Source: Apoderus coryli
Lineage: Eukaryota > Arthropoda > Insecta > Coleoptera > Attelabidae
Direction: 5' to 3'
DNA length: 64,000 nt
NCBI GenBank assembly: GCA_911728435.2
Contig: OU452205.1
Coordinates: forward strand, 3,090,760-3,154,759
Part shown: positions 13,301 to 28,300 of the stretch, in pieces
Numbering within the stretch: the stretch's first letter is position 1
How the letters are laid out: each line of letters opens with the position of its first letter
The notes under the pieces: model-generated
Told to the model about the DNA's origin: nothing
The model's input: only the letters and a program-made list of their open reading frames with translations
Database searches by the model: none
Translations under genes and position numbers: made by a program

Positions 13301-16300
13301 TAAAGGTTCATTCTAGGTTTCTATAAAAGTAGAATTTCGATATCTTCTCTACAGAGCGTACAATAAACTCTTTTATCTAATGGATTTTGTGACGTTTGTT
13401 AAACAAATAAATTCTTAAGAATAATTTTTTTATTCCTATATAAACATCTGTTAAAGTGTTCTTTCTATGCTCAAAAAAGAATTTTTTAAATTGATTGAAA
13501 AATAAATGTACAATTACTGATTTTTTATACCTTTGCATTTGGGGTCTGATCAAACAGCCTTAATTAAATTAATTAATTAACACTCCCCCGTACAGCCATT
13601 AGCACAAGTCTAATTCATGTACCTAAAACACATATTATGTGCTACTACTGTTACATATTATAGAACATCATAAATTTCATGCTCCCAACTTTCCGGGTTT
13701 CACATTGTTTTTTTTTCTGCAAGCTTAATGAAGCTTTGTTATTTCAAATTGCTTCGTAAAGCGTTGTATTTTTGAAATATTGCACATTTTTGTAGTGACT
13801 CATGACATACCATTTGTTCTGTTCCCACCTGATATTTTCGAAACAGTTGGTATGATTGATTTTCATTAAACAAAAATTTAACTAGCAGTTTATATTTCCG
13901 CTTGTATTCAATTCAATGCCAAGTTTTTAATGCATATTTTAATGATTTAGGGAAAAGTTAACTGTAAGGAAGAGAGAGTATTGTTAAAATTAATCTGCTA
14001 TTCTTTATTCCCAATGTACCGTGTGTCCTATTTTCGATATTCAATCATAATCATATATAAGACGCAATCTATACTGACTTTTCCAAGGCGTTCGATAAGA
14101 TTGATCATTCCCTGATTCAACAGAAGATGTGCGACATTGGCTTCGGCAGGAATCTGATATCTTTTTTTCAGTCCTATCTGGGAGCAAGGCAACAATTTAT
14201 TGAATACAATGGATTCAGTTCAAGTTCATTCACAGCCCCAAGTGGAACTCCGCAGGGCAGTACGTTGGCTCCTCTTCTCTTTGCAATATTCGTAAACGAT
14301 ATTGGCTCTAGTTTCAATAGCAATTATTTGTTGTTTGCGGATGATTTAAAATTGTATCGCACTGTTGTTTGTGAGAACGATTGCGCACAACTTCAAACAG
14401 ATCTGTGTCTGCTCTCAGAATGATGTGATCTAAATAGACTTCCTCTAAATCTGAACAAATGTAAGTCGGTGACATGTACAAGACGTCAAGATCCGTTTTT
14501 GCGAAACTACACCATCGAAATTTAAATTTGGAACGCTGCGCTTTAATCAAAGATCTTGGTGTATACTTGGATGGTGATTTATCGTTCAACTACCACATTG
14601 AGCAAGTTTCTGCTAATGCTTTGCGAATGTTAGGATTTATTTTTAGACAGACCAGAGAATTCAACAACAATGACTGCCTGAAAAGTCTCTATTTCGCCTT
14701 TGTTGTGTCTATTTTGGAATTCGCTACAATCATTTGGTCGCCCATCTACCGTGTTCATATACAGAGATTGGAGAGTATCCAACGTAAGTTTTTAAAATAT
14801 TTGTCATTTAAAATTGATGGATATTTTCCTCCTCGTGGGTGTGATCACGGCCTGTTACTGGCAAGGTTTGGATTTCGGCCGTTAGCCGAGAGACGCATCT
14901 TCGCGTCTCAGATCTTTCTTTTTTAAGTTGATTGTCTTCGGTTGCTTCAGCAGCTATGGTTTCGTGTCCCTAGGGTTCACTCTAGAAGCGCTAGTTTATT
15001 TTGGGTGCCACAGATTCGTTCTAATTATGAATCTAAAGCACCGCTATTTCGGGCTTGTAAATACAGCAACCGATTAGTTATTAATGAAAACGTTGATTTT
15101 TTTAATGTATCCGCTTGATTCTTTTAAGAAAAGTTTAGAGACATGTTTGCGGGCTACTGATTTGTATTTGTTTTGATGAATTATGTTCATGTGTTAATTA
15201 TTTATTGTTATTATTAATTGTTCTTGTAATCCTCTCAATTTTCTTTCGTTTTGATGCGTGTATTTCCTTTTTTGTATTTTTCTATTTTTCAGTTAGTTTT
15301 AAGTTAGTTCTAAGTTGGGTATTTTTGTATCCTAATGCTAGGCAATTGTTTTTGTTAATGTAAGATTTTGTCTTGTTATTGGGTAGCAATACCTGTTAAA
15401 AAATAAAGAGATTATTATTATTAAAGATTATTATAAGAAATATAATTGAGTACAATGGTCATTGAAACTTAGTTTCAATCAATCTTTAGAGTTATCCACC
15501 CACTGCACCACCTCTACCCTCACCAAAACATTACCAGAGGAACGCAACAATTCGGCACGCCGCTCGCCACCAATACACAAAGCTACAGTCTTACTGGGGT
15601 TCAGCCTCAGGCCATGACGCCCACACCAAGCCGAAAACTGAACAAGATCCTGATTTAGCCTGCACAACGTGTCCGGAAACTCGGCAACAGAGCAATGAGA
15701 GTATATTTGGGCATCGTGCGCGTAAAGATGTACTGCTGAATGGCATAGGCTCATAGGCAAATCGAAAGTATAAATCGAAAAGAGAAGCGGTCCCAATATA
15801 CTTCCCTGAGGGACGCCACAGTTCAATTCTCTAAAGTCTGAGCAATCTGCTCTGATTTTTCTTTGGTACAGATAATTGTTAAACCATTGCAATGAAACTT
15901 CGTCAAAGCCTAAATAATGAAGCTTGCCAATCAAGAGGTCAAAATTAACCAGATCAAAAGCATGTTCAAAATTTTGACCTTGAACTTCTAAACACTTTTC
16001 ACATCTCAAAATTAATTGTTCATGTGTTGCCCGCCGAATAGATGATGGTTGCCTCAAATTGGCAAATGCATTCCGTACTCTTTGCATACAGTCCTCTTTA
16101 GTGGTCAAATGCCTGCTGTACACTTCATTTTTGATCATCCCCCAGATATAATAATCGTTCGCTTTTAGAAAATCCAGACTCCACTGCAAAATTTTGTGGT
16201 CACCCTGTAAAACATTCAAACTTCCAACCGTTTTAAGGAGCATCTTATTTAGAATCACTTAAATAAAACCACATGAAGCTACGAGGCATGATTTTTAAGT

Positions 16301-19300
16301 AAGTACCGTTTTGGAATTAAAAAAAGACATGCAAAGATATCGCAATAATTTTATTTTTACTTGAAAGCCTGTACCTTAATCTACTTTTCTACATAATTTC
16401 CGTGAATATTGAGGCACTTGTTATAACGTGGCACCAGTTTTTGAATACCCTCCTCATAAAATTCTGCCGCCTGACTTGTTAACCACTGTATCACAAATGT
16501 TTTGACTTCGTTATCATCTTGAAGACGCTGACCACCCAGGTGTTTCTTCAAGTGCAGGAACAAATGGTAGTCGCTGGGCGCCAGATCAGGGCTGTATGGA
16601 GGATGATCTAGAGTTTCCCATTTAAAAGATTTGATGAGATCTTTGGTCCGATTAGCCACATGTGGACGGGCATTGTCATGCAGCAAAACGATACCCTTAC
16701 TCAACTTGCCACGTCTTTTGTTCTGGATTGCACGACGCAGATTGTTCAATGTCTCACAATAAGACGCTGCATTGATTGTCTCATTACGAGGCAGAAACTC
16801 CACTAGCAATACTCCTTTTCTGTCCATGTCAAAAACTGTGCACATGATTTTCCGGGCAGAAATTGTTTGCTTAAACTTCACTCTTTTGGGTGATGATGAA
16901 TGTCGCCATTCCATGGATTGTTGTTTCGATTCTGGTATGACGTAGGCCACCCATGTTTCGTCACCAGTAACAATTTGGTCTAAAAAATCTTCACCTTCAT
17001 TGTGGTACCGCTCAAGGAAAGTCAACGTTGGGTTTTGTGCAAATCCGTCAACATTTTTAGAACCCAACGTGAACACAATTTCCGGTAATTCAAGTTATTG
17101 GTCACAATGCGATACAAAACACTACGAGAATATTGAGGAAAGCAGTCGCACATTGATGAAATTGTAAAGCGTCTGTTTTCTCTCACCTTTTTCTCCACTT
17201 TCTGCACCAAATCTTCATTAACGACCGAAGAACGCCCACTCCGTTCTTCATCATGCACATTTGTGCGGCCATCTTTAAATGCTCTCACCCATTTCCTTAC
17301 CATTCCATCACTCATAATGTTTTGTCCGTAAACTTCACAGATCTCACGATGAATATCGATCGGTTTTACGCCTTTAGCACTAAGAAATCGTATAACAGCC
17401 CGTACTTCACAATCGGCGGGACTCACGATTGTCGGAGGCATCTTAAACACTTAGTAAACAACGTATACAATGAGGAATCAGACAGTAATGGCGTCAGTGC
17501 GTAGACAAGAGATGTAGGTAACCAGCGCGCATGGGCGGAACGCCGACCGTAGCGCTGCGGCGGCGGAATCGCAAAACGGTACTTACTAAAAAAACGTGCC
17601 TCGTATATTACAAGTACATTTTCGCCTATTTTTATCCAAAAACCTATTAAAGTAATAATATAGTAAACAGTTTATTTGCAGTCATATATAAAGAAAAATT
17701 TACTTACAATGCATAACTTGTAAACATAATAAAAACGCAATCACAATTACAATATAAACAACCGCAATCATAACTACAAGAATCCAAAAAATAACTGCAA
17801 AAGGGGTTAGAAGGCAGTAAAACTGATAAGTATAAGTCATCTTTCACAAAATGTTGCTCACATACTTACCCCACTTAAATTAATAGACACTACGACAGTA
17901 TGAAGTATTTAAATTCACAAAAAAATGAATAAAACTCATCAAAATACAAACATATTTTCTGATGTTTTCACATGAGTTCAACCGACTTGAGTTGAAGAGG
18001 GAAATTCTCCAATAACAAAACAACCGACTACAGTGACAAGCCAAAACAGGGTAGTAAGGTAAATATGTAATATATTTCCAGATTAAGATTAATGGATATA
18101 TTGGTACAACCCATGCAACGTCTAACGAAATACGGACTATTATTGAAAGCAATTTTACGAAACACAGATGAGGATGTTGAACGGGAAAGTCTTCAAGCAA
18201 TGGTATGTAAAATGTTTGTTTTGAGTAGTTAATTCTTTATATTTTTTATTATACGCGAGTGAGGTTTCATGGATAATGGTCGGCGTACCTTCTATATCTA
18301 GCCATGCCTTCCCAACATTGTAACTCTCACTTGGCAGTGGCGTCTCGTGGGTAATTTTATTAGCGCTGAAGGAGATTTTTTTTTAGATTGTCAAGGTCAA
18401 GCGCCTTAGATGAAAAGTAGAAAATTATCAAAGTAAAAAAGAACACGTTAAAATATGGGTTTCGTAAGTTAAATCTTATTTTTTTTTTATTTTTAAAAAT
18501 TATGCCCCGTTCAATACTCTACGAAATCCAATACATAATCAAATACAAATAAAATACAAAATTATTTGTATTGAATAAATATTAATATTACTACCTAATT
18601 ACTACTCACCGCTACCGCAACAAGTTGTGCAGCACAACCACTAATCTTTACTTGTGCTAGTCAAAATATTATTACTATTATTATTAAATAATTAAATACA
18701 TACACTTTTTAATCAATAGCACTAGTATTTAAACAACAAACGAACAAATAATTCAAACGTAATGTAAAAAAACAGTAAACAAAAATACCTAACGTACAAA
18801 TAGAAATTCGTGCAAATACTATTATTATCTTTAACTTTATTGTCATAAAAAGAATCACAAAAGTTCTTGTAGACAAAGTCATACTTAAATTAATATATAA
18901 CAAAGACGTATACAAGTACAAAAGATTTATGTAATTAATCGTTTAAAACACAATATAACAAAAATATTTTAAAAACATACGTAAACCTACTACATTATGT
19001 TGTCAGTGTTAGTAGGAAGGCAAGAGTAAAATGTCAAATCCCCCAAACATACATGAAGTAAAATATGTGTAAATAACAACACAACATAAATATATATGTA
19101 TATATATATATAAATGTAAGTAGCAGAACAGAAAAGACATAATACATTATAATACATTAAAATCATCAAACCAAGCCAAAAGCGGATCAACACAACAAAA
19201 TCAAAACAAACATTACCACGCATCAGCGAGTAATAGGCCTTCCCAAGAAGAACGCGCTGAACAGCCTCCCTAAATTGCTTGGGATTTTTTACAGCCGTCA

Positions 19301-22300
19301 AGTTTGGCGGCAAATGATTGTACGTTCTGCGACTGTCATAAAGGAGTGATTTCTTTACCAAGGCAGACCTCGGTATAGGCAAGTGCACCCGCTGAACTAG
19401 TCTCGTGGGATAAGGGTGACTAGGTGGAGCTGAGCTGTTAATGTTTCTTACATTTTTATGAATAAGACATACAGTTTCTAAAATGAAAAGTGATGTAAGA
19501 GTCAATATTCGATGTTTTTTGAATAATTCTCTACAGCTTGCAGTAAAATCTGTCTTGCACATATAACGAACAGCCCGCTTCTGCAGTGTAAATATACTCT
19601 TAAACAAAGTTTGGCTACAAGTACCCCAGAACGCTATTCCATATCGAAGATACGCCTCCACTAAAGAAAAATACACATTTCGTGCAACTTTCAGTCCAAG
19701 AGCCCCTGACACAACTCTCAAAGCATAACAGCCAGATGAAACCTTTTTGCCTAACAGTTTAACATGTTCATCAAACTTCAGCTTTAAATCAATTTGGAGT
19801 CCCAAAAATTTAACACAATTAGGACTATTAATATGGTTATTTTCAAATATCAAATCATCAAATTTAAAATTAAAAGATAATACATTTGTTTTTGATAAAT
19901 TAAATGAGAGATAATTCGAATCGCACCATTCCTTTAACTTTCCCAAATCACGTCGAATGTTTTCCTTGACAACATTAGCATCTCTATCATGCCAAAGGAG
20001 TGTCGTATCATCCGCAAACAGCGTAAAGCTTCCCGTTAGTCCAATAGTGGTAATGTCGTTAATATAAAGAAGAAAAAGAACAGGACCCAAAACAGACCCC
20101 TGTGGCACTCCGCAAGGCACACACGTACTATCAGACATACCACCTTCAAACCTGGCCAGTTGCCTTCGGTCAGTCCAAAAGTGCACCCCTAACACCATAA
20201 AACTCAAGCTTCCTGAGAAGGATGCTGTGATCTACACAATCAAACGCCTTTGAAAAATCGCAAAATACTCCGGCAACTGCTCTATTCTTATTGAGCTGGG
20301 AATAAACATTCTCGAGAAAAGAAAATACGGCATCCGAAGTGCTCCTGGCGCTCTGGAAGCCAAACTGCTCCGATGTTATTATATTATTGGCTCTGAGAAA
20401 ACTAAGGAGTCGCTTTTTGACTAGCTTTTCGATTATTTTGGAAAAAGTTGACAGTAAAGATATGGGCGTGAAATTTGATGGATTATCAGTTTCACCACTC
20501 TTATGTAATGGTATAACCAATGCGGTTTTTAGGCATGCAGGAAATACACCTCGTAAAAAAGATAAGTTTATAGCATCGATTAAGGCTCTAAGAGCAGACA
20601 GTGGTAAGTTTTTAATTACTGTAATCGCCATTCCATCAATTCCACAAGAGTCTCTCTTCCTGATCTCAGCAACAACCTCAATCATCTCCGCCATAGAAGG
20701 CGGCCGGGTTAGGTGCCTAAGCTCAACGTAAACCCGTTCCTATGCAATAGAATACATATTATTTCAATAGGTATTATATAAAAGTTGTCACCACCAGTTT
20801 TTTCTGTATATTTATTTCTGTATATTTAGTTAAATATATTCAAGAAAAAGTACAACAATTTTGAGCACAATACATGTATTTTAGTCCGCATTTGGTAGTA
20901 CATATTATTACCCGGTGACCGGTGGCGCAAAACTTTTGATATGTAAATAGGTATATGTGTATACGAGTATACGGTGTAGGCGACGATAACAGTTGCCGGT
21001 AAAAATGCGAAGTCTCGGTAGTGGGTTATAGCACCAGCGGTAAACCTAGCCGGTGCCTACCTTGCCTACCCCGACCAGCCGCTACTGTCAGCTGGCCCTT
21101 CCGTCCTTCCAGAATTGTCATGTCAATAATGAGTCGTGGATCGACGAAACAGCCGCGGCCGTCTGGTTCGAGTACAGTGTTTGACAGGCAAACTCTTGAT
21201 CTTGATACTGAAGTATTGTTTTGTTAAACAATCCCAAACAAATATTTCATCTCTCTTTCACTTAATTAAAATTTTCAAGTCCTACTCTGGATATTTCTTA
21301 AAAATTTAGTCACGAATGCAAATATGCTTAAACAATTTGGAACAAATCCACTTCATCTCAAATTTTGTTTTATTGACTGCCATTTGTGACACATTTTTGA
21401 CCAAGTATCAATGTTGACAGGTAGCAAGGGTCTCCATGATTTTGTGTCCAACTAAACAATCACTAAAACCAAACTCAAATTTTATTTAATACCTACTAAT
21501 ATAAAAGAATTTTCCATATGATCCGGAAAGTTTTAGAGACGCGGTATATCAAAGGATAGGAATTTTTCAACTTTATGACTTTCATTGGAAACATTTTCTT
21601 TTAGAGGTAAATTTTAATCTTTAATTTAAAAAACGCGGGACCAATTTCGTACACAAACTTGGTGCCTAAAAAGCATGAAATTGAAAATCTACCTTTCGAA
21701 CTTATTTTTAATTTTCTTTTACTTTCCTTACGTTTAAAAATATGTGCAATTTTACCTTGTGTTGAATATGAGATTTTTAAACAGATCTAGTTTTCTATCT
21801 GCTTAACTCTAGAAGTCACCGTTGTCACTGGGATCATTGCTGTTCATTCTAATTATTACTGACATGTTATCATTGTTGTAGTTAGTCATGGTCTGCATTC
21901 TAATCTATTCTCTTTTAGCTGACTGCTAATTAGTTAAAAATAAAATTTCAGAATGTTTTATCTGACCATTTAAATAAATATTATTATTTGTTTATTTACT
22001 TTAATTAAACAATAAATCATACAAAAATTGTTCAAATAAAAAATATAAAATAAAAACCAAAGTTATAATCACAAATACAATAAATAAATAAATAAAGCGT
22101 TTATTGTCCAACAGTTTCCCATTTAAAGGACAATATTACAAACTAAAAAAATAAATGCTTAAATAAACTAAAATACTAATTTATAAATCCTAATTAATTC
22201 CACACACATACACACACCTAAACCACAATTGTCTCTGCAGCTACCATTTTCAAGTGATTGACTGTAGTTGTAAAAATGTCACACCTATCAGACACTCTAT

Positions 22301-25300
22301 TAAAATTAGAACACATGACATGAACAGGCGATCTTAACAGTACATTGGTCCTAGCTCTGTGTAAGTGAAATGTTAAATTGGACCTTGTATTTAACCTAGG
22401 AACTAACAAATTCAAGCAAGACAGCAGAAAAGAGCAGTCGATTTTTTCTCTAAGCAATTTATATAAGATGGTTAATGAGCTCTGAATTCTTCGGTACTCC
22501 AGACTCTGAACGTCAAAAGGTGATAGTAACAATTCATGATCGAAACCTCTTACTGGTTAAGCACCATTGGTTCTAAAAACTAAATATTTCAAAAATCTAC
22601 GTTGAATTTGCTCGACCTCTAGTTTATGAATATTATACTGAGGATACCAGATGATGGAAGAATACTCCAATTTTGACCTCACATAGGCATTGAACAAGGT
22701 GATAAGGGCAGAGGTATTATTGAAGCCTTTGCAGTTACGCATTATAAAGCCGTACATGCGAGATGCCTCACCAACCATTCTTTCCATATGCTCCAAAAAC
22801 TGGAACCTCTGATCGAAGGTAACACCAAGATCCGTGAATACCCGACATCGTTCAAGTTTATTTGTGGAGATTGCATACGGATAGTCAATAAACGTTGTTT
22901 TATGTGTAAAACTCAGACATGTGCATTTACGAATGTTAAGAGACAATTTGTTACTGTCGCACCACCTTTCTAGAGCACACAGATCATGCTGCAGGTTTAT
23001 GCAATCTGCTACTGAATCTATGGAGGCGAAGATTTTTAAGTCATCTGCGAAAAATAGAGTACGCTGAAGTAAACACGGGTCCAGGTCATTGATGAAAAGA
23101 AGGAACAACAATGGACCTAAGTTAGAACCCTTTTTTTCTTAGGACACGTTCGATCCTGTCCTCATGAACCCGGTATATTGGTGACCATATGACAGACGCA
23201 TATTCCAATTTGGACCTGATCAGGGAAAATACAACATCTTTAAGCAACTAATGTTGTGAAAATTTGTTGTTGTTCTGATAACAAAGCCCAGAGACCGAAA
23301 TGCACATTTAATAAGGGCATCTATATGCTGATTGAAAGTTAACTTACTATCAATCAGCACGCCAAGGTCCCTAATGGTAGAAGATAATTCTAGCACAGAG
23401 CTGTTAAGAATTTAATTAAAACGAATAGGAAACTGACTCTTCGAAAACGTCATCAACCTACATTTTGACAAATTTAGTGGTAATTTGTTGGTTATGCAAC
23501 CATTTCTAGGTCAGCCTGCAGTTGCAGACAATCTGCATTACTTTCGATTAACCTGTATAATTTAAAATCGTTTGCAAATAGCAGAATCTTACTCGTTATA
23601 TTCAATCTGATGTCGTTAATGTAAACGGAGAAAATTAAAGGAGACAGATTGCTACCCTGAGGCGCCCCACTAGTCGCAGAAAACCCCCTCGACCTGAATC
23701 CATTATACTCAACGAATAGTGTGCGGTCAGATAGGTAAGAGTCAAAAAATTGTAATAGATCTGAATGAAAACATATATTGCCCATCTTTTGTAATATAGT
23801 GGCATGATCCAACCTGTCAAAAGCCTTCGAGATTGTGTCAACTTGTAATCCCTTCCCCACCGTAGAGTATACGGTTTCGAAGAATTCAGCTAGATTTGTT
23901 ACAATTGACCGTTTCTGAAAAAACCGTGCTGCTCAGGAACTATGCAAATAATTTTTCATGAATTATTCTCTCAAAGACTTTTGAAAAATTAGAGAATATG
24001 GAGATGTGTTTATAGTTAGCAATTTTGTCGGTGTCACCAGACTTGTGTACCGGACAAACTCTTGTAGATTTGAACTAAACAAAGAATTGAACTTGAAGAA
24101 AGTATGTGCGAAGATGGTTCCAAAAAATTTGACCCCTGAAGGCTCTTCCGTCAACAGATCTGCTCAGATTTTCTTGAGAGGTTAGACGAAGAGCCTGAAT
24201 TGATGGAAAACATCATCACTTGCGATGAAACCTGGATATTCCAGTACGATGTTGAAACTAAGAGGCAATCCATGCTAATCGTTCTTTTCGACATCAACGG
24301 CATCTTGATAATTGAATGGGTTTCAGAAGTTCAAACGAATGGAGCAGTGTGTGGCGAGGGGAGGGGAGTCCATTGAAGGGGAGCATTCGATTGTATAGAA
24401 TCATTTTTACAGTAAAACTGTTTTTCATAAGCAGTATCGTTATTTAATAGCCGCACCTCATATATCCCCAATATACAGAGTAAAGTAAAAATAATTTAAT
24501 TTAATATAATTAACTTAGCTTAAATTCAGCAAATAAAAACTCTCTACAGTAATGTTTTTTTTTAATTTAGATACGCACGGTAGATGATTTTGTAAATAAC
24601 GTAAATTCCAGTCTGAAACACCGTCAAGATAAAGAAAGACTAAAAGGCATCATCGCTAGAATAGAGAGCTATGACATAGTGGTAAGTTCTGTCAAAATGT
24701 TAAACTACTTTCTCCACATGTATGTGTGTATAAAAAAAAACTCTATAAGTATTCATTGTGTGTTATTGGATAACTTTCGTATTTTTCAGGAGTCGAAGGA
24801 CGACGACATTGATAGAATTTTAAAAAGGGAAAAAGCACTAACACAACTCGATCTAACCAGACCGATGTTAGGGTGTCCGACGGAGAGGAAAAGACATCTT
24901 TTACTCGAAGGAGATTTGAAATTAAAAGATAGTGGGGCGTCAAAGGTAGGATTAAATTAATATCTCTAAAAACGTAAGTAACTTAAACTACGAGTAAACA
25001 CATATTTTTGAAAATATGGTAATGAATTAAACTTGGAATTATCTCGAGGTTCCCGGAAAGTTATGGCATTATGATATATATTTTTACATCTACCTACACG
25101 TCTTCATTAGTTTTCAACTACATAGTCATCTTCAGCACGAACTTATTCGCCATTTTTTTAATTATGCTTTCCTCTAGATCAAAGCGGGCTCTATTCAGAG
25201 GTAATTTCATTAGTCTGTGTAGAAGTAAACTCAGAATCGCCATTTTATGTTGAAAACAGTGGTTAGAATCGTTAGTTATATACCATATATGTGTTTTAGA

Positions 25301-28300
25301 TCTTTTCTATAAATGTCATACTCTGATTGTGTTTACTAATCTAATAGCAAGTGATGTAATTTTTACGTAAAAATATTTGCAGAAAAACCATTATTAAGTT
25401 TAGAAACAAAGTTTTCAATTGTACCACAGCATAAAAATAACAGCATTCCGAGTCTCCGGTTGCGAGGCGTCATGCGCATCTCGTCGCGCATACCACCATC
25501 TTAGGAGAGAACGTGTCAATAATCGCATAGACCAGTGGTCGCCAACCCGTCGATCGCGAGCCCCTGGTAGCTCGCGAAGAGAATTCTGGTAGCTCGCCAA
25601 GAGATTTCTGATACGTAGCTCCCAACATATCTATCTATATGCCAAACGACATGCGGAGGATTCCTCATTAAGGATAGTTTCTTAGGTCTTGATTAGGTCC
25701 TGTATGATAGCGTCCTATACCAAACCAAGGCCCCAAAAAATTGAAATCTGTTTTCCTAATAATGAGGTCGTGAAATTTACGCAGGACAATGATATTATGA
25801 GGGGCTATTTGCATGCCAAACGACATTCTTCGGAACGGTCATTAAGGATAGTTTCTTAGGTCTTGATTAGGTCCTGTATGATAGCGTCCTATACCAAACC
25901 AAGGCCCCAAAAAATTGAAATCTGGTTCCCTAATAATGAGGTCGTGAAATTTACGCAGGACAATGATATTATGAGGGGCTATTTGCATGCCAAACGACAT
26001 TCTTCGGAACGGTCATTAAGGATAGTTTCTTAGGTCTTGATTAGGTCCTGTATGATAGCGTCCTATACCAAACCAAGGCCCCAAAAAATTGAAATCTGGT
26101 TCCCTAATAATGGGGTGGTGATATTTACGCAGGACAATGATATTATGAGGGCTATTTGCATGACAAACGGTATGCTGCGGAACGGTCATTAAGGATCGTT
26201 TCTTAGGTCTTGATTAGGTCCTGTATGATAGCGTCCTATACCAAACCAAATCCCTAAAAAAAAATCTGTTTTCCTAATAATGGGGTCGTGAAATTTTCGC
26301 AGGACAATGATATTATGAAGGGCTATTTGCATGCCAAACGACATTCTTCGGAACGGTCATTAAGGATAGTTTCTTAGGTCTTGATTAGGTCCTGTATGAT
26401 AGCGTCCTATACCAAACTAAGGCCCCAAAAAATTGAAATCTGTTTTCCTAATAATGGGGTCGTGATATTTACGCAGGACAATGATATTATGAGGGCTATT
26501 TACATGCCAAACGATATTCTTCGGAACGGTCATTAAGGATAGTTTTTTAGGTCCTGTATGATAGCGTCCTATACCAAACTAAAGCCCTAAAAAAAGAAAT
26601 CTGTTTTCCTAATAATGGGCTCGTGAAATTTACGCAGGGCAATGATATTATGAAGGGCTATTTGCATGTCAAACGACATTCTTCGGAACGGTCATTAAGG
26701 ATAGTTTCTTAGGTCTTGATTAGGTCCTGTATGATAGCATCCTATACCAAACCAAAGCCATACAAAAAAAATCTGTTTTCCTAATAATATGGGGTCGTGA
26801 AATTTACGCAGGACAATGATATTATGAAGTGCTATTTGCATGCCAAACGACATTCTTCGGAACAGTCATTAAGGATAGTTTCTTAGGTCTTGATGAGGTC
26901 CTGTATGATAGCGTCCTATACCAAACCAAAGCCCTAAAAAAAAGAAATCTGTTTTCCTAATAATGGGCTCGTGAAATTTACGCAAGACAATGATATTATG
27001 AAGGGCTATTTGCATGCCAAACGACATTCTTCGGAACGGTCATTAAGGATAGTTTTTTAGGTCTTGATTAGGTCCTGTATGATAGCGTCCTATACCAAAC
27101 CAAGGCCCCAAAAAATTTAAATCTGTTTTCCTAATAATGGGGTCGTGAAACTTACACAGGACAATGATATTATGAAGGAATATCTTCATGCCAAACGACA
27201 TACGTCTAAACGGTCATTAAGGATAATTTCTTAGGTCTTGATTAGGTCCTGTATGATAGCGTCCTATACCAAACCAAGGCCCCAAAAAATTGAAATCTGT
27301 TTTCCTCATAATGGAGTCGTGAAATTCACGCAGGACAATGATATTATGAAGGACTATTTGCATGCCAAATGACATTCTTCGGAACGGTCATTAAGGATAG
27401 CTTCTTAGGTCTTCAAGGCCCCAAAAAATTGAAATCTGTTTGCCTAATAATGGGGTCGTGAAATTTACGGAGGACAATCATATTATGAAGGGCTATCTAC
27501 ATGCCAAACGACATGCGGAGGATACCTCATTAAGGATAATTTCTTAGGTCTTGATTAGGTCCTGTATGATAGCGTTCTATACCACACCAAGGCCCCAAAA
27601 ACACTGTACATTAAAAAAAAGTAGCTCACTGTACATTCTAGAATTACCGAAGGTGCTCAATAAATTCAGAAGGTTGGCGACCATCACTGGCATAGACGTA
27701 GGTAGATTCCGTTCACATAATTTTGGTTAGATACATTATTAAATTAGTAAATAATTAAAATAAAATATCATTTATTAATCTGCTTTCCCATTTATCTTTT
27801 TGTAATCACATATTTTATTTATTGTTAGCGTATTTGGCAAACAATTGACAAAAATTTTAGACTATACAAAAAATTGGAGATATGTTTTTTACATTTCGTA
27901 CAAATAAAACTTCAGGCTATTATATCTTATTATTGCCACCTCATTAGGGCGTTCACTTGATATTTGCAAGAAAGCGCCCATTAGGCTTGGTACGGACCTG
28001 CTTGTAACGTGAATATCCCTGTAGTTATCATTATTTGCATCCACCATTATTTTTATTCAGCTAATGATAAAATAAGACGCCAAAACCCAGTAAACCCATT
28101 TATATTTTTGTAACATAAAAAAAGTTAAAGGGAGTTACAAGAAAGTTTTGTGTTAAGCAGTGATTAAAGGATCTAAAATATAAAATGTGTCCATCTATAT
28201 ACACCCCCAAGTTTGTGCAACTTCTATATTCACCCTTGATTATATATTTTGCATTTTTTTTCTTGTAGATTGAAGTTCACTGCTTCCTGCTGACGGATAT

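Noticed and set aside
21021..21227. 68-codon ORF in a GC-richer patch
   Set aside because: No domain or partner exon; possibly a retroelement ORF1 start, too weak to call.
25640..27605. Regularly spaced repeats resembling a CRISPR array
   Set aside because: The units are ~174 bp, contiguous without unique spacers, and lie within hAT ends in a eukaryotic genome.
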